This document shows positions 37,211 through 45,878 of a stretch of 64,000 nucleotides of DNA, piece after piece. The position numbers and the translations under genes were made by a program. The notes under the pieces were generated by a model. The model had not been told where the DNA came from and searched no databases. It saw only the letters and a program-made list of their open reading frames with translations. Origin of the DNA: Salibacterium halotolerans (GTDB taxonomy: Bacteria > Bacillota > Bacilli > Bacillales > Marinococcaceae); NCBI RefSeq assembly GCF_900115625.1, contig NZ_FOXD01000001.1:62001-126000 (forward strand), given 5' to 3'. The first letter of the stretch is position 1. Every line of letters starts with the position of its first letter.

Positions 37211-38041
37211 ATGATGAATAACGGACAGATAGTAAAAAAAACGTTGATGTATATTGTTCTTATCGTGGGGCTCATTTTTTCATTGGCTCCGTTTTACTGG
37301 ATTGTAATTGGTGCCACTAATCCTTCAGGAGCGATATTGAGTTCACCGCCGCCGTTTCTTCCAGGCGGCCATCTAATGGAGAATCTGAGGAACTTGAGTG
37401 ATTCTATTAATATATTTAAGTCTCTCTTTAATTCTTCGGCGATATCCGTTATTTTTGTCGTTTTCAGTTTACTCGTTTGTTCAGCAGCGGGGTATGCTTT
37501 TGCAAAATATCAATTTAAAGGAAGAGAAGTCATTTTCGGGGTGTTACTGCTGGCTATGATGATACCGTATCAAGCTACCATCATTCCCTTGTTTCAGTTG
37601 TTCAGCTCTCTGGATTGGATCAATACGTACAGAGCTGTCATTTTACCTCAAATGTGTTATCCCTTCGCCATTTTTTTAATCAGACAGAACATGAAGGGAC
37701 TGCCGGATTCTTTAATTGAAGCAGCAAGGATAGATGGGGGCGGAGAACTATTTATTTTCTTCAAGATAGCTCTCCCGACCATGAGGCCTGCTTTGGCTGC
37801 AGTTGGTATATTTCTGTTTACTTTTCAATGGAACAATTTTATGTGGCCCTTGATTGTGTTAACGAATGAAAGCACGTATACCCTGCCGGTGGCTTTATCT
37901 ACCATCGCCGGTCTTGGATCCGTCGATTACGGTCAGGTTATGCTTGGAACTGCCATTTCGATCATTCCGGTATTAATCGTATTTCTCGTACTGCAAAAGC
38001 ACTTTGTTTCAGGAATACTGGGTGGAGCTACGAAAGAATAA
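37211..38041 (+). CDS. ABC sugar permease, MalG-like (galactan locus)
   Basis: The 276-residue protein has six membrane helices, the EAA loop (PDSLIEAARIDGGGELFIF near residue 165) and the usual C-terminal HFVSGILGGATKE-type tail. Its ATG follows the previous stop with no gap, indicating tight coupling with the first permease. Confidence 0.9.
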   Translation: MMNNGQIVKKTLMYIVLIVGLIFSLAPFYWIVIGATNPSGAILSSPPPFLPGGHLMENLRNLSDSINIFKSLFNSSAISVIFVVFSLLVCSAAGYAFAKYQFKGREVIFGVLLLAMMIPYQATIIPLFQLFSSLDWINTYRAVILPQMCYPFAIFLIRQNMKGLPDSLIEAARIDGGGELFIFFKIALPTMRPALAAVGIFLFTFQWNNFMWPLIVLTNESTYTLPVALSTIAGLGSVDYGQVMLGTAISIIPVLIVFLVLQKHFVSGILGGATKE

Positions 38042-38082
38042 CTCCAGACATTGCATTTACTATAAAAAAGTGAGGGTTCTTT

Positions 38083-40116
38083 ATGATAAACAAACAACTT
38101 CCAAAGATTTGGTTTGGCGGGGATTACAATCCGGAGCAGTGGGATAAGGAGACGTGGGATGAGGATATACGCATGTTTAAACTGGCCGGCATTGATGTGG
38201 CGACATTAAATGTGTTTTCCTGGGCGCTGAATCAGCCGGACGAGGATACGTACGATTTTGCGTGGCTCGATGAACAGATTGACCGCCTGTATGAACAGGG
38301 TATTTATACGTGCCTGGCCACGAGCACGGCCGCTCACCCGGCGTGGATGGCAAAGAAGTATCCCGATATTTTACGGGTGGATTTCCATGGGCAGCAGCGG
38401 AAGTTCGGAGGCAGGCACAATTCCTGCCCGAACAGTCCGACCTACCGGAAGTACTCCGAAAGAATTGCGGATAAGCTGGCAGCGCGATACAAAGAGCATC
38501 CCGGAGTGCTGATTTGGCACGTATCCAATGAATACGGGGGCTACTGTTACTGCGGGTACTGCGAAGCGGCGTTCCGGGAGTGGCTGAAAGAAAAGTACAA
38601 GACACTCGATGAAGTGAACAGAGTATGGAATACCCGTTTCTGGGGTCACACGTTTTACGACTGGGATGAAATCGTCGCCCCCAATGCATTGAGTGAGGAA
38701 CGGAAAGGGAGTGAAACAGATTTTCAGGGTATCTCCATCGATTACCGCCGGTTTATGTCGGACAGTCTGCTGGAGTGTTTTCAGCTGGAGTACAACGCGC
38801 TGAAAAAACATACCCCCGATACACCGGTGACGACGAATCTCATGGGCACGTTTCCAATGCTTGATTATTTCAAATGGGGAAAAGAGATGGATGTTGTCTC
38901 GTGGGACAATTACCCGGCCATGGATACCCCGCTCAGCTACACCGCGATGACGCATGATCTAATGCGCGGGCTGAAAGGCGGGCAGCCGTTCATGCTGATG
39001 GAACAGACACCGAGCCAGCAGAACTGGCAGCCTTACAACTCTTTGAAACGGCCCGGTGTCATGAGGTTGTGGAGTTACCAGGCGGTGGCGCGGGGAGCCG
39101 ATACGGTTCTGTATTTTCAGCTGCGCCGTTCCGCCGGCGCTACGGAAAAATTTCACGGTGCTGTTATTGAACACGCGGGTCATGAGCATTCGAGGGTGTT
39201 CAGAGAGACCGCGGAGCTCGGCCGGGAGCTGGACATGTTGTCGGATGAAGTGCTGGACAGCCGGGTGCAGGCCAGAGCCGCCATCGTTTTTGACTGGGAA
39301 AACCGGTGGGCGGTTGAATTGTCGAGCGGGCCGTCCGTGGCGCTTGATTACGTGACGGAAGTGCACAAATATTACGACGCCTTGTACCAGCAGAATATCC
39401 AGGTGGACATGATCGGGGTGGAAGAAGACCTGAGCGGCTATGACCTCGTTATTGCTCCTGTGTTATACATGGTGAAACGCGGTTACGCCGATAAGCTGAA
39501 GGCGTTTGTGAACAATGGCGGTACCTTTGTTACGACGTTCTTCAGCGGTATCGTGGATGAACATGATCTCGTCACCCTCGGAGGCTATCCTGGAGAGCTG
39601 CGACGTCTGCTCGGTATCTGGGCTGAAGAAATCGATGCGCTGCCGCCGGAGAAAAAGAATCAGATCATTATGAAAGAACCATGGGAGCACGGGCAGAAAG
39701 AATATGATTGCCGGATGCTGTTTGATCTTATCCACGCAGAAAGCGCTGAGGTGCTGGCGGAGTATGGTTCCGACTTTTACGCGGGCATGCCGGTTGTAAC
39801 GAAGAACTCCTACGGCAGCGGAAATGCCTATTATGTGGCGTCGAGTCCGGAAGGGGATTTTCTGAAAGATTTTCTCCGCGACCTTTGTGAAAAGCAGGGA
39901 ATAGACCCGCTTGTGACACACGCCGACGACGGGGTGGAAGCTTCGGAACGACACAGGGACAGCCGTTCCTATCTGTTTCTCATGAATCACAACGACCGCA
40001 CGTCATCGTTTGATATCGGAGAGAGGCAGACTGAGGATCTGCTTACAGGACAAAAGGTGACAGGAGCGCACACTATCGAGCCAAAAGGGGTGATGATTTT
40101 AAAAGACTTCCGGTAA
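38083..40116 (+). CDS. GH42 beta-galactosidase
   Basis: The 677-residue protein is full length for GH42, beginning PKIWFGGDYNPEQW as in this family. The acid/base is E150 in HVSNEYGG and the nucleophile E307 in FMLMEQTPS. The structural zinc site is complete, with C115, C155, C157 and C160. A trimerisation domain and a small C-terminal beta domain follow. There is no signal peptide, so it acts on imported galacto-oligosaccharides in the cytoplasm. It completes the galactan cluster and is followed by a bidirectional terminator. Confidence 0.94.
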   Translation: MINKQLPKIWFGGDYNPEQWDKETWDEDIRMFKLAGIDVATLNVFSWALNQPDEDTYDFAWLDEQIDRLYEQGIYTCLATSTAAHPAWMAKKYPDILRVDFHGQQRKFGGRHNSCPNSPTYRKYSERIADKLAARYKEHPGVLIWHVSNEYGGYCYCGYCEAAFREWLKEKYKTLDEVNRVWNTRFWGHTFYDWDEIVAPNALSEERKGSETDFQGISIDYRRFMSDSLLECFQLEYNALKKHTPDTPVTTNLMGTFPMLDYFKWGKEMDVVSWDNYPAMDTPLSYTAMTHDLMRGLKGGQPFMLMEQTPSQQNWQPYNSLKRPGVMRLWSYQAVARGADTVLYFQLRRSAGATEKFHGAVIEHAGHEHSRVFRETAELGRELDMLSDEVLDSRVQARAAIVFDWENRWAVELSSGPSVALDYVTEVHKYYDALYQQNIQVDMIGVEEDLSGYDLVIAPVLYMVKRGYADKLKAFVNNGGTFVTTFFSGIVDEHDLVTLGGYPGELRRLLGIWAEEIDALPPEKKNQIIMKEPWEHGQKEYDCRMLFDLIHAESAEVLAEYGSDFYAGMPVVTKNSYGSGNAYYVASSPEGDFLKDFLRDLCEKQGIDPLVTHADDGVEASERHRDSRSYLFLMNHNDRTSSFDIGERQTEDLLTGQKVTGAHTIEPKGVMILKDFR

Positions 40117-40136
40117 GAAAATAAAGCATACCAAAA

Positions 40137-40172
40137 AAGCTTCCGCCCATCTGTATCGACAGGCGGAAGCTT
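40137..40172. terminator. bidirectional terminator between GH42 and the CNNM gene
   Basis: AAGCTTCCGCC (40137-40147) pairs perfectly with GGCGGAAGCTT (40162-40172). It is preceded by an A-run and followed by T residues, so it can serve both convergent genes. Confidence 0.9.
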
Positions 40173-40174
40173 TG

Positions 40175-41407
40175 TTATTCTTCCGTCATTTTTGTGATTC
40201 TCACTTTTTCAATCCGGTTTTGATTCATCTTCAGGATTTCAAAGTACAGTGAATCATATTCCAGCTTGTCTTCTTCCCGGGGAATATGCCCCATCTCTTT
40301 GTACAGAAAACCGGCAATGATATCTTCCTCTTCGGGGATACTTTCCCGGAACAGATCATTGAGACGGCGGAGACCGAGCTTGCCGTGGCAGACGATATGT
40401 TTCTCCGACAGTTCCTCAATCAGCTTCTCTTCCCCGTCGTCGGTTTCATCGGCGATTTCCTGGCCGATCATCGCTTCAATAATGTCTTCGTGGCTGATAA
40501 TACCACTGGTGCCGCCGTATTCATCGAGCACGATGGCCAGATGCTTTTTCTCTTTGAGCATCATTTTAAAGACTCTCTCGATGTTAGTCGTTTCGACAAT
40601 GTAGAGCGGATAATTATCGGTGAAATCCGCCAGGCTCCGGTGCGGCTCCTGAGCCCAGCGAAGAAGAAGTTTGGAATGAAAAATACCGATGATATGGTCC
40701 ATATCCCCGTCATACACGGGATAGCGGGTATGGTTATTCTCGAGCACGATGGCTTCAGCTTCGTCGTATGAGCTTCCGGCCGGAATGCCGGTAATGTCGA
40801 TGCGCGGCGTTTTCAGGGCATCTTTCACATCTTTGTTGTAAAAGTCGATGACCCCTTTGATCCGCTGGGTTTCATCGCTTTCAAACGTTCCTTCCGACGA
40901 ACCGATGTCGACCATCGTTTTCAGTTCCTCTTTGGAGAAAGAGGACTGTTCTTTTTCCCCTTTGGAGATAATCCGTATGACCGCTCCTGTGAAATGCGAC
41001 AACAGAAAGGTCAGTGGTTTGAAAACGGTCATCACAGCTCGAATAACCGGGGCGACCAAATAGGCAATCCGGTCGGCAAAGGTAGCTGCCGTTGATTTTG
41101 GCAGCACTTCAGAAAAGATAATAATCGTTACCGTAAGGGCTGCTGATGCGATGCCGACGTTGATGCCGTAATCGAGAGCTACGATAGTGACCAGCGTGGG
41201 CAGGGTAATATTGGAAATATTATTGCCGATCAAGATCGCGGTGATCATTTCATCGGGACGTGAAATCATATGTAATAATTTTTGGGATGCTTTATCTCCG
41301 TTGTCCGCGCGTGATTTTACTTTCATCTGATTGACGGCGGTAAGAGCCGTTTCGCTGCCTGATAAAAACAGGGATACACAGAGTAAAACGATAATAGCAG
41401 CTATCAT
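40175..41407 (-). CDS. CNNM/CorC-type transporter with CBS domains (hemolysin-family)
   Basis: The protein of about 410 residues has an N-terminal CNNM (DUF21) membrane domain with SGSETALTAVN and the following long helices, a pair of CBS domains (residues about 200-315, with DEYGGTSGIISHEDIIEAMIG) and a C-terminal CorC/HlyC-associated domain. Relatives transport or sense magnesium and other cations. The frame stays open upstream to 41695, but that extension is basic, not membrane-like and lies beyond the GGAGGATGG ribosome site. I therefore start at the ATG at 41407. Confidence 0.9.
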   Translation of the reverse strand: MIAAIIVLLCVSLFLSGSETALTAVNQMKVKSRADNGDKASQKLLHMISRPDEMITAILIGNNISNITLPTLVTIVALDYGINVGIASAALTVTIIIFSEVLPKSTAATFADRIAYLVAPVIRAVMTVFKPLTFLLSHFTGAVIRIISKGEKEQSSFSKEELKTMVDIGSSEGTFESDETQRIKGVIDFYNKDVKDALKTPRIDITGIPAGSSYDEAEAIVLENNHTRYPVYDGDMDHIIGIFHSKLLLRWAQEPHRSLADFTDNYPLYIVETTNIERVFKMMLKEKKHLAIVLDEYGGTSGIISHEDIIEAMIGQEIADETDDGEEKLIEELSEKHIVCHGKLGLRRLNDLFRESIPEEEDIIAGFLYKEMGHIPREEDKLEYDSLYFEILKMNQNRIEKVRITKMTEE

Positions 41408-41560
41408 ATAACCATCCTCCAAGGTTTGAACGTGTTCCACACTTCTTACTATACCCTTCCCAAAACAGAAGAAACACCGAATTATTTTGCGAATTGTATG
41501 TGAAAAAGGAACGATACATAGTAAAATCTGTCGTAGATGATTGCTTGAGGGGAGAGGGAG

Positions 41561-41830
41561 ATGAAGAACGTGGATCAGCGATTTCGTATTGCACACCGGG
41601 AAGCCTGGATTGGGGTCGGCCTGGTGGTATTCAATTTTCTTTGGTGGTTTGGTTTTGCTTACGGCCTGGGGTCGGTTGAGCCGGAGGAGTACCACTATAT
41701 CCTGGGGATGCCGGCCTGGTTTTTCTACAGCTGCGCGCTGGGATCGGTTGTGATGATGGTGCTGGTCAGCGCCGTAGTAAAGCTTTTTTTCAAAGAAGTA
41801 CCGCTTGACGATGAGGAGGGATCCTCATGA
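41561..41830 (+). CDS. yhdT: YhdT-family small membrane protein
   Basis: The 89-residue protein has two membrane helices and the REAWIGVGLVVFNFLWWFGFAYG start typical of the YhdT (DUF997) family, found next to the pantothenate symporter gene panF in many bacteria. Its last codons overlap the panF start by four bases (ATGA). It probably acts as an accessory subunit of that symporter. A GGGGAGAGGGAG ribosome region precedes the ATG. Confidence 0.85.
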   Translation: MKNVDQRFRIAHREAWIGVGLVVFNFLWWFGFAYGLGSVEPEEYHYILGMPAWFFYSCALGSVVMMVLVSAVVKLFFKEVPLDDEEGSS

Positions 41831-43269
41831 ACTGGGGAGTTGTGATCCCTCTGATTATATTTGTCACGGCGATTTTCGGTATCGGTTTCTGGGCATCGAG
41901 GCAGATGGCGTCCAAGCGTGACTTCCTGCAGGAGTATTTTCTCGGAAGCCGGGAGCTTGGCGGGCTGATCCTTGCGATGACGATGATTGCAACGTATGGA
42001 AGCGCGAGCAGTTTTGTCGGCGGTCCGGGAGTCGCCTACACCCAAGGTCTCGGCTGGGTGCTGCTTGCGATGTCCCAGACGGCAACCGGTTACTTCGTGC
42101 TCATGATTCTTGGGAAAAAATTTGCGGTAAAGGCACGGCAGTATAAGGCTGTGACACTCGTCGATTACCTGAAAGGACGTTATGAGAGCAAGGCTGTCGT
42201 GCTGCTCAGTGCGGCAAGCATTATTATTTTCCTGTTTTCGGCGATGGCCGCGCAGTGGGTGGGAGGCGCCCGTCTGATTGAGTCGCTGACGGGGCTTTCC
42301 TACACGTCCGCTTTGTTCATTTTTGCCGCCGCGGTGATTGTATACGTTATCATCGGTGGATTCCGTGCCGTCGTCGTAACGGACACACTGCAGGGTATCG
42401 TCATGTTTTTCGGTACACTTATTATACTTATTGGAACCATTATAGCAGGCGGCGGCATGGGTAACATCATGGCCGATCTTGCCGCGGAGAATCCAAATCT
42501 TGTGACGCCGTTTGGTCACGACGGCAGCCTGACCCCGAGGTATGTTTCTTCGTTCTGGATTCTTGTAGGTGTGGGTGTCATCGGCCTGCCACAGGTAGCG
42601 GTGCGGGCCATGTCCTATAAGAGTTCCAAAGGGATGCATCGGGCGCTCATCATCGGTACAGTGGTAACAGCGTTTATGATGTTTGGGATGCACCTTGTCG
42701 GCGTGATGGCCCGTCCAATTCTGCCCGGCATTGAAACACCGGATTCGGTGATGCCGCGGATAGCGATGGAAGTGCTGCCAGCCTGGCTTGCCGGTATCGT
42801 GCTGGCTGCGCCGATGGCAGCCATCATGTCCACCGTGGATTCGCTGCTGCTTCTTGTGAGCTCGACGGTGGTGAAAGATGTGTATGTGAACTACATGAAA
42901 CCCGATGCTTCCCGGCAGCAGGTGAAACGGGTCAGCTTCGGGGTGACGGCGGTTCTTGGTATCAGCGTATTTGCGATGTCGCTCAGCCCGCCTGATCTGT
43001 TAATCTGGCTGAACCTGTTCGCTTTCGGGGGTCTTGAGTCTGCCTTTATCTGGCCGGTCGTTCTCGGTCTGTACTGGTCGAAAGGGAACAAGTACGGAGC
43101 GCTTGCCTCCATCATCATCGGAGTCGCCGCGTACAGTCTAATCCATAATCTGTGGCCGGAACCGTTCGGGATGCATACGGTAACTCTGCCGGTATTGTTA
43201 TCGTGTGCCGGCTATGTGACAGCAAGCCTTGCCGCGCGGAAAATGGGCACCGGCGGACTTTCCGGATGA
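41827..43269 (+). CDS. panF: sodium/pantothenate symporter
   Basis: The 480-residue protein is a solute:sodium symporter family member with about 12-13 membrane helices. Family landmarks include FLGSRELGGLILAMTMIATY with the sodium-site region SASSFVGGPG, and the later AAPMAAIMSTVDSLLLLVSS signature near residue 330. The pairing with YhdT strongly supports PanF over other SSS transporters such as proline carriers. Its product imports vitamin B5 for coenzyme A synthesis. Confidence 0.88.
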   Translation: MNWGVVIPLIIFVTAIFGIGFWASRQMASKRDFLQEYFLGSRELGGLILAMTMIATYGSASSFVGGPGVAYTQGLGWVLLAMSQTATGYFVLMILGKKFAVKARQYKAVTLVDYLKGRYESKAVVLLSAASIIIFLFSAMAAQWVGGARLIESLTGLSYTSALFIFAAAVIVYVIIGGFRAVVVTDTLQGIVMFFGTLIILIGTIIAGGGMGNIMADLAAENPNLVTPFGHDGSLTPRYVSSFWILVGVGVIGLPQVAVRAMSYKSSKGMHRALIIGTVVTAFMMFGMHLVGVMARPILPGIETPDSVMPRIAMEVLPAWLAGIVLAAPMAAIMSTVDSLLLLVSSTVVKDVYVNYMKPDASRQQVKRVSFGVTAVLGISVFAMSLSPPDLLIWLNLFAFGGLESAFIWPVVLGLYWSKGNKYGALASIIIGVAAYSLIHNLWPEPFGMHTVTLPVLLSCAGYVTASLAARKMGTGGLSG

Positions 43270-43346
43270 AAACGTTTATGGGAAGGAAGACAGCGGGAAT
43301 TTTAGTTTTGTAAAAGGTATTTTGGATAAAAAAGGAGGTCCAGCAG

Positions 43347-44234
43347 ATGAAGCCTGTAAATCGTGCCGGCCTGCTTCTCTCGACAGCGACGGCAGCAGTG
43401 ATTGGAAGTTCTTTGTATTCCGCGGGTGATGCAGCCGCGGCAGAAGCGTTCTCCGATGTCAGAAATAGTTACTGGGCTTCGGAATCTATACAACATCTGG
43501 CGGAAGAAAACATCGTGAATGGATATTCTGACGGAACCTACCATCCCGGCGAAGAAATCAACCGCGGTCAAGTGGCTGAACTGCTGACGACAGCATTCAG
43601 CCTTGATGCAGGCGGATCAGCCCCGTCATTCAGCGACCTCGACAGTGGAAGTTATTACGCCCCCTTTGCCCAGGCGGTAAATGAGGCAGGATTTATGACG
43701 GGAAACGGCAGTCAGTTTGAAGCAGGGCAGGACTTGACGAGACAGCAGATGGCGACGGTTCTCGTCCGGGCGTTTTCCCTGGAAGCCGGTGGGGGAGGGG
43801 GAGACGTTCGTGATTTGAATGAAGCGTCTCCGACCCACCGTCCTAATATAAACATTCTCGCCCAAACCGGTATTACGCAGACAAGCAGCGGTATGTTTCG
43901 TCCTGATGAAACGGTAACGAGAGCCCAGTTTGCGGTATTTTTGGACCGTGCAAGGGCCCAGGCACATACAAAAGATGCCGGCATTACAGAGGTGGCTGCT
44001 TCCAGTCAAAACACGGTGGATGTCGGCTTCAACCGGTCGTTGTCCTCGATCAGCGTGGAGGATTTTTCCTTTGAACCATCTGTCGGTGTGCTGAGTGTGA
44101 ATTTTGTGGACGAGGAACAATCTTCGGTCGACAGCAGTGAGACCGAAACCGTCGTCCGTTTGACGACAGGAACGCATGAAACAGGAGGACACACCCTTTA
44201 CTACAAAGATGAACGTATGGCCAACGGATTTTAA
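43347..44234 (+). CDS. S-layer-homology domain protein
   Basis: The 295-residue precursor has a signal peptide ending near AAAAEA (residue 33) and three SLH repeats at roughly residues 34-78, 92-135 and 150-195. Each shows the F-D(V/L)...YW/YYAP pattern and an ITRAQ-like core (INRGQ, LTRQQM, VTRAQF). These bind pyruvylated secondary cell-wall polymer. The last 95 residues form a short beta-rich domain of unknown role. A strong AAAGGAGG ribosome site precedes it. It has a tandem paralogue 33 bases downstream. Confidence 0.9.
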   Translation: MKPVNRAGLLLSTATAAVIGSSLYSAGDAAAAEAFSDVRNSYWASESIQHLAEENIVNGYSDGTYHPGEEINRGQVAELLTTAFSLDAGGSAPSFSDLDSGSYYAPFAQAVNEAGFMTGNGSQFEAGQDLTRQQMATVLVRAFSLEAGGGGGDVRDLNEASPTHRPNINILAQTGITQTSSGMFRPDETVTRAQFAVFLDRARAQAHTKDAGITEVAASSQNTVDVGFNRSLSSISVEDFSFEPSVGVLSVNFVDEEQSSVDSSETETVVRLTTGTHETGGHTLYYKDERMANGF

Positions 44235-44267
44235 CGATGTCGTCACAATAAGAGGGGAGACAAAACG

Positions 44268-45437
44268 ATGATGTCTTATACAAGCAAGTGGATAATGGGC
44301 GCAGCAATGGCTGCTGCTGTCTGTGTGTCCGCGGTAATCAGTCCGCAGGCACCCAGGGCAGAAGCAGCGACAGCCTTTTCGGATGTCGGAGAGGACTACT
44401 GGGCGTCCGGATCCATTCAGCGCCTTTCGGAGCAGGACATACTAGGAGGTTACTCCGACGGCACCTTTGCCCCCGGGGAGCAGATAAACCGGGGCCAGGC
44501 GGCGTCTATGCTCGTACGGGCTTTTGACTTGAATATGGAAGAACAGCCGGCATCCACATTTGAAGATTTAAACGGGGACAGCTATTTCACCCCGGCAGCC
44601 GAAGCTGTAAAGAAAGCAGGACTGATGGGCGGCCGGGAAAACAATACGCTGTTCTCCGCTGACAGAAATCTCAGCCGCGAGCAGATGGCCTCGATTCTGG
44701 TGCGGGCTTTCGGACTGCAGCCGCAGGAAGATAAGCAGACGGTTATTGCCGATATCGAGGATGCCTCCCCAACCCACCGGGCGAACATTGAAATACTCGC
44801 CGGCCACGGTATTACCTCGACACCTGATCAGCGTTTTCACCCGCGGGACTCTGTCACAAGAGCTCAGTTTGCTGTGTTTCTGGAAAGAGCGATGGCTGAT
44901 GAGTATACGAAGGAGCAGGGACTGACCGGTGTGAGCGTCGTCGATGACAACACGATAGACGTGGAATTCACGCAGGCCCCGGACACCCCGGCTGCCGGAC
45001 AGTTTTCACTTGATCCGGCCGTGAATGTGACACGTGCGGAGATGGCAGGAGGCAGCACGGTTCGTTTAACGGTAGAGGGGATGCAGCCTGATCAGTCTTA
45101 TTCCCTGTCTTACAAAGGGACGTGGACAGGAGAAACCGTCCAAACAGCACCGGAACCGGTCGTGGAAGACGTGATGGCTTCCGGCCTGAAGCAGGTCACG
45201 GTCCAGTTCAACAGAGACATCAACGGAATGAATGTAACGGACTCTGAAGCGTACAGACTGGCTACTACAGGAGGCAGTACGATATCGGTCGAGAGCATTC
45301 AGGCGGAAGGGGATACCGTTACCCTGAATCTGAACGAAGCCCGGCCGCAGGGCGACACCGCTGTCCTGCAGCTGTCCGCCCCGGTTGTGCCGGACTCCGA
45401 AACGTACAACCTGGTGTTTTTTGATGAAACGTTGTAG
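44268..45437 (+). CDS. S-layer-homology domain protein, longer paralogue
   Basis: The 389-residue precursor has a signal peptide ending near PRAEAATA and three SLH repeats (about residues 38-82, 97-140 and 157-200, with INRGQA, LSREQM and VTRAQF cores). Two Ig-like beta domains follow, of which the first aligns with the C-terminus of the upstream paralogue and the second (from about residue 290) is extra. The pair looks like a tandem duplication followed by domain gain or loss. They should sit on the cell wall, possibly as S-layer accessory proteins. A good terminator follows. Confidence 0.9.
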   Translation: MMSYTSKWIMGAAMAAAVCVSAVISPQAPRAEAATAFSDVGEDYWASGSIQRLSEQDILGGYSDGTFAPGEQINRGQAASMLVRAFDLNMEEQPASTFEDLNGDSYFTPAAEAVKKAGLMGGRENNTLFSADRNLSREQMASILVRAFGLQPQEDKQTVIADIEDASPTHRANIEILAGHGITSTPDQRFHPRDSVTRAQFAVFLERAMADEYTKEQGLTGVSVVDDNTIDVEFTQAPDTPAAGQFSLDPAVNVTRAEMAGGSTVRLTVEGMQPDQSYSLSYKGTWTGETVQTAPEPVVEDVMASGLKQVTVQFNRDINGMNVTDSEAYRLATTGGSTISVESIQAEGDTVTLNLNEARPQGDTAVLQLSAPVVPDSETYNLVFFDETL

Positions 45438-45459
45438 AACAAGGAAGGGCATGTAAAAG

Positions 45460-45504
45460 CGGCTTCCGGTTATCCTGAGCGATAGCCGGGAGCGTTTTGT
45501 TTGT
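45460..45504 (+). terminator. rho-independent terminator after the SLH pair
   Basis: A GC-rich stem with CCGGTTATC pairing to GATAGCCGG (one G-U), extended outward by GCGGCTT/GGAGCG-type pairs, is followed by TTTTGTTTG. Confidence 0.8.
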
Positions 45505-45541
45505 AGATGGAAAAAGCAGGAGGTGATGCCTGCTATGCTTG

Positions 45542-45737
45542 TAGTGGACACTACGTGTTGAAAACGAGAGGTTAGTGTACGCTCATCGATGGTTGGTGGA
45601 CACTATCTTTCCGGAATAGGAAGCTAGTGTACCATGGACGTATAGGTAGAGACACTATTTAGTCGCGACGGCAGGTTAGTGTTCACGAACATGACTTCCG
45701 TAGACGCTATGTAGGCCTCCGGGTGATTTAGTGTCCA
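45542..45737. repeat. 52-bp-period TAGTGTCC/GGACACTA array D (exact period)
   Basis: GGACACTA-type cores start at 45546, 45598, 45650 (AGACACTA) and 45702 (AGACGCTA), exactly 52 bp apart each time. TAGTGTCC-type cores start at 45573 (TAGTGTAC), 45625 (TAGTGTAC), 45677 (TAGTGTTC) and 45729 (TAGTGTCC), again exactly 52 bp apart. This is the cleanest array for period. It lies between the SLH terminator and the ROK promoter in a 441-base gap. No open reading frame is convincing there. Confidence 0.88.
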
Positions 45738-45799
45738 CACCCTGATTTGTTCAAAAGCATACCGTTTTTCACGAAGGGAAAACATATAAAAAAGCTTTA

Positions 45800-45849
45800 T
45801 GTAAACGCATACAATATAACATTAATTAAGTTAATTTATATGATATAAT
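45800..45849 (+). promoter_or_regulatory. cre box, TTAATTAA palindrome and -10 of the second ROK gene
   Basis: A cre-like TGTAAACGCATACA (45800-45813) is followed by the palindrome TTAATTAA-G-TTAATTTA (45822-45838) and TATAAT (45844-45849). The palindrome covers the -35 region and matches the sites before the GH30 and importer genes, which points to autoregulation plus catabolite repression. Confidence 0.75.
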
Positions 45850-45878
45850 GAAAGGAACGACAGGATGGAGGGCACAAA

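Noticed and set aside
41408-41695. N-terminal extension of the CNNM/CBS gene
   Set aside because: The extension is basic and not membrane-like, and the ribosome site is placed for the ATG at 41407.
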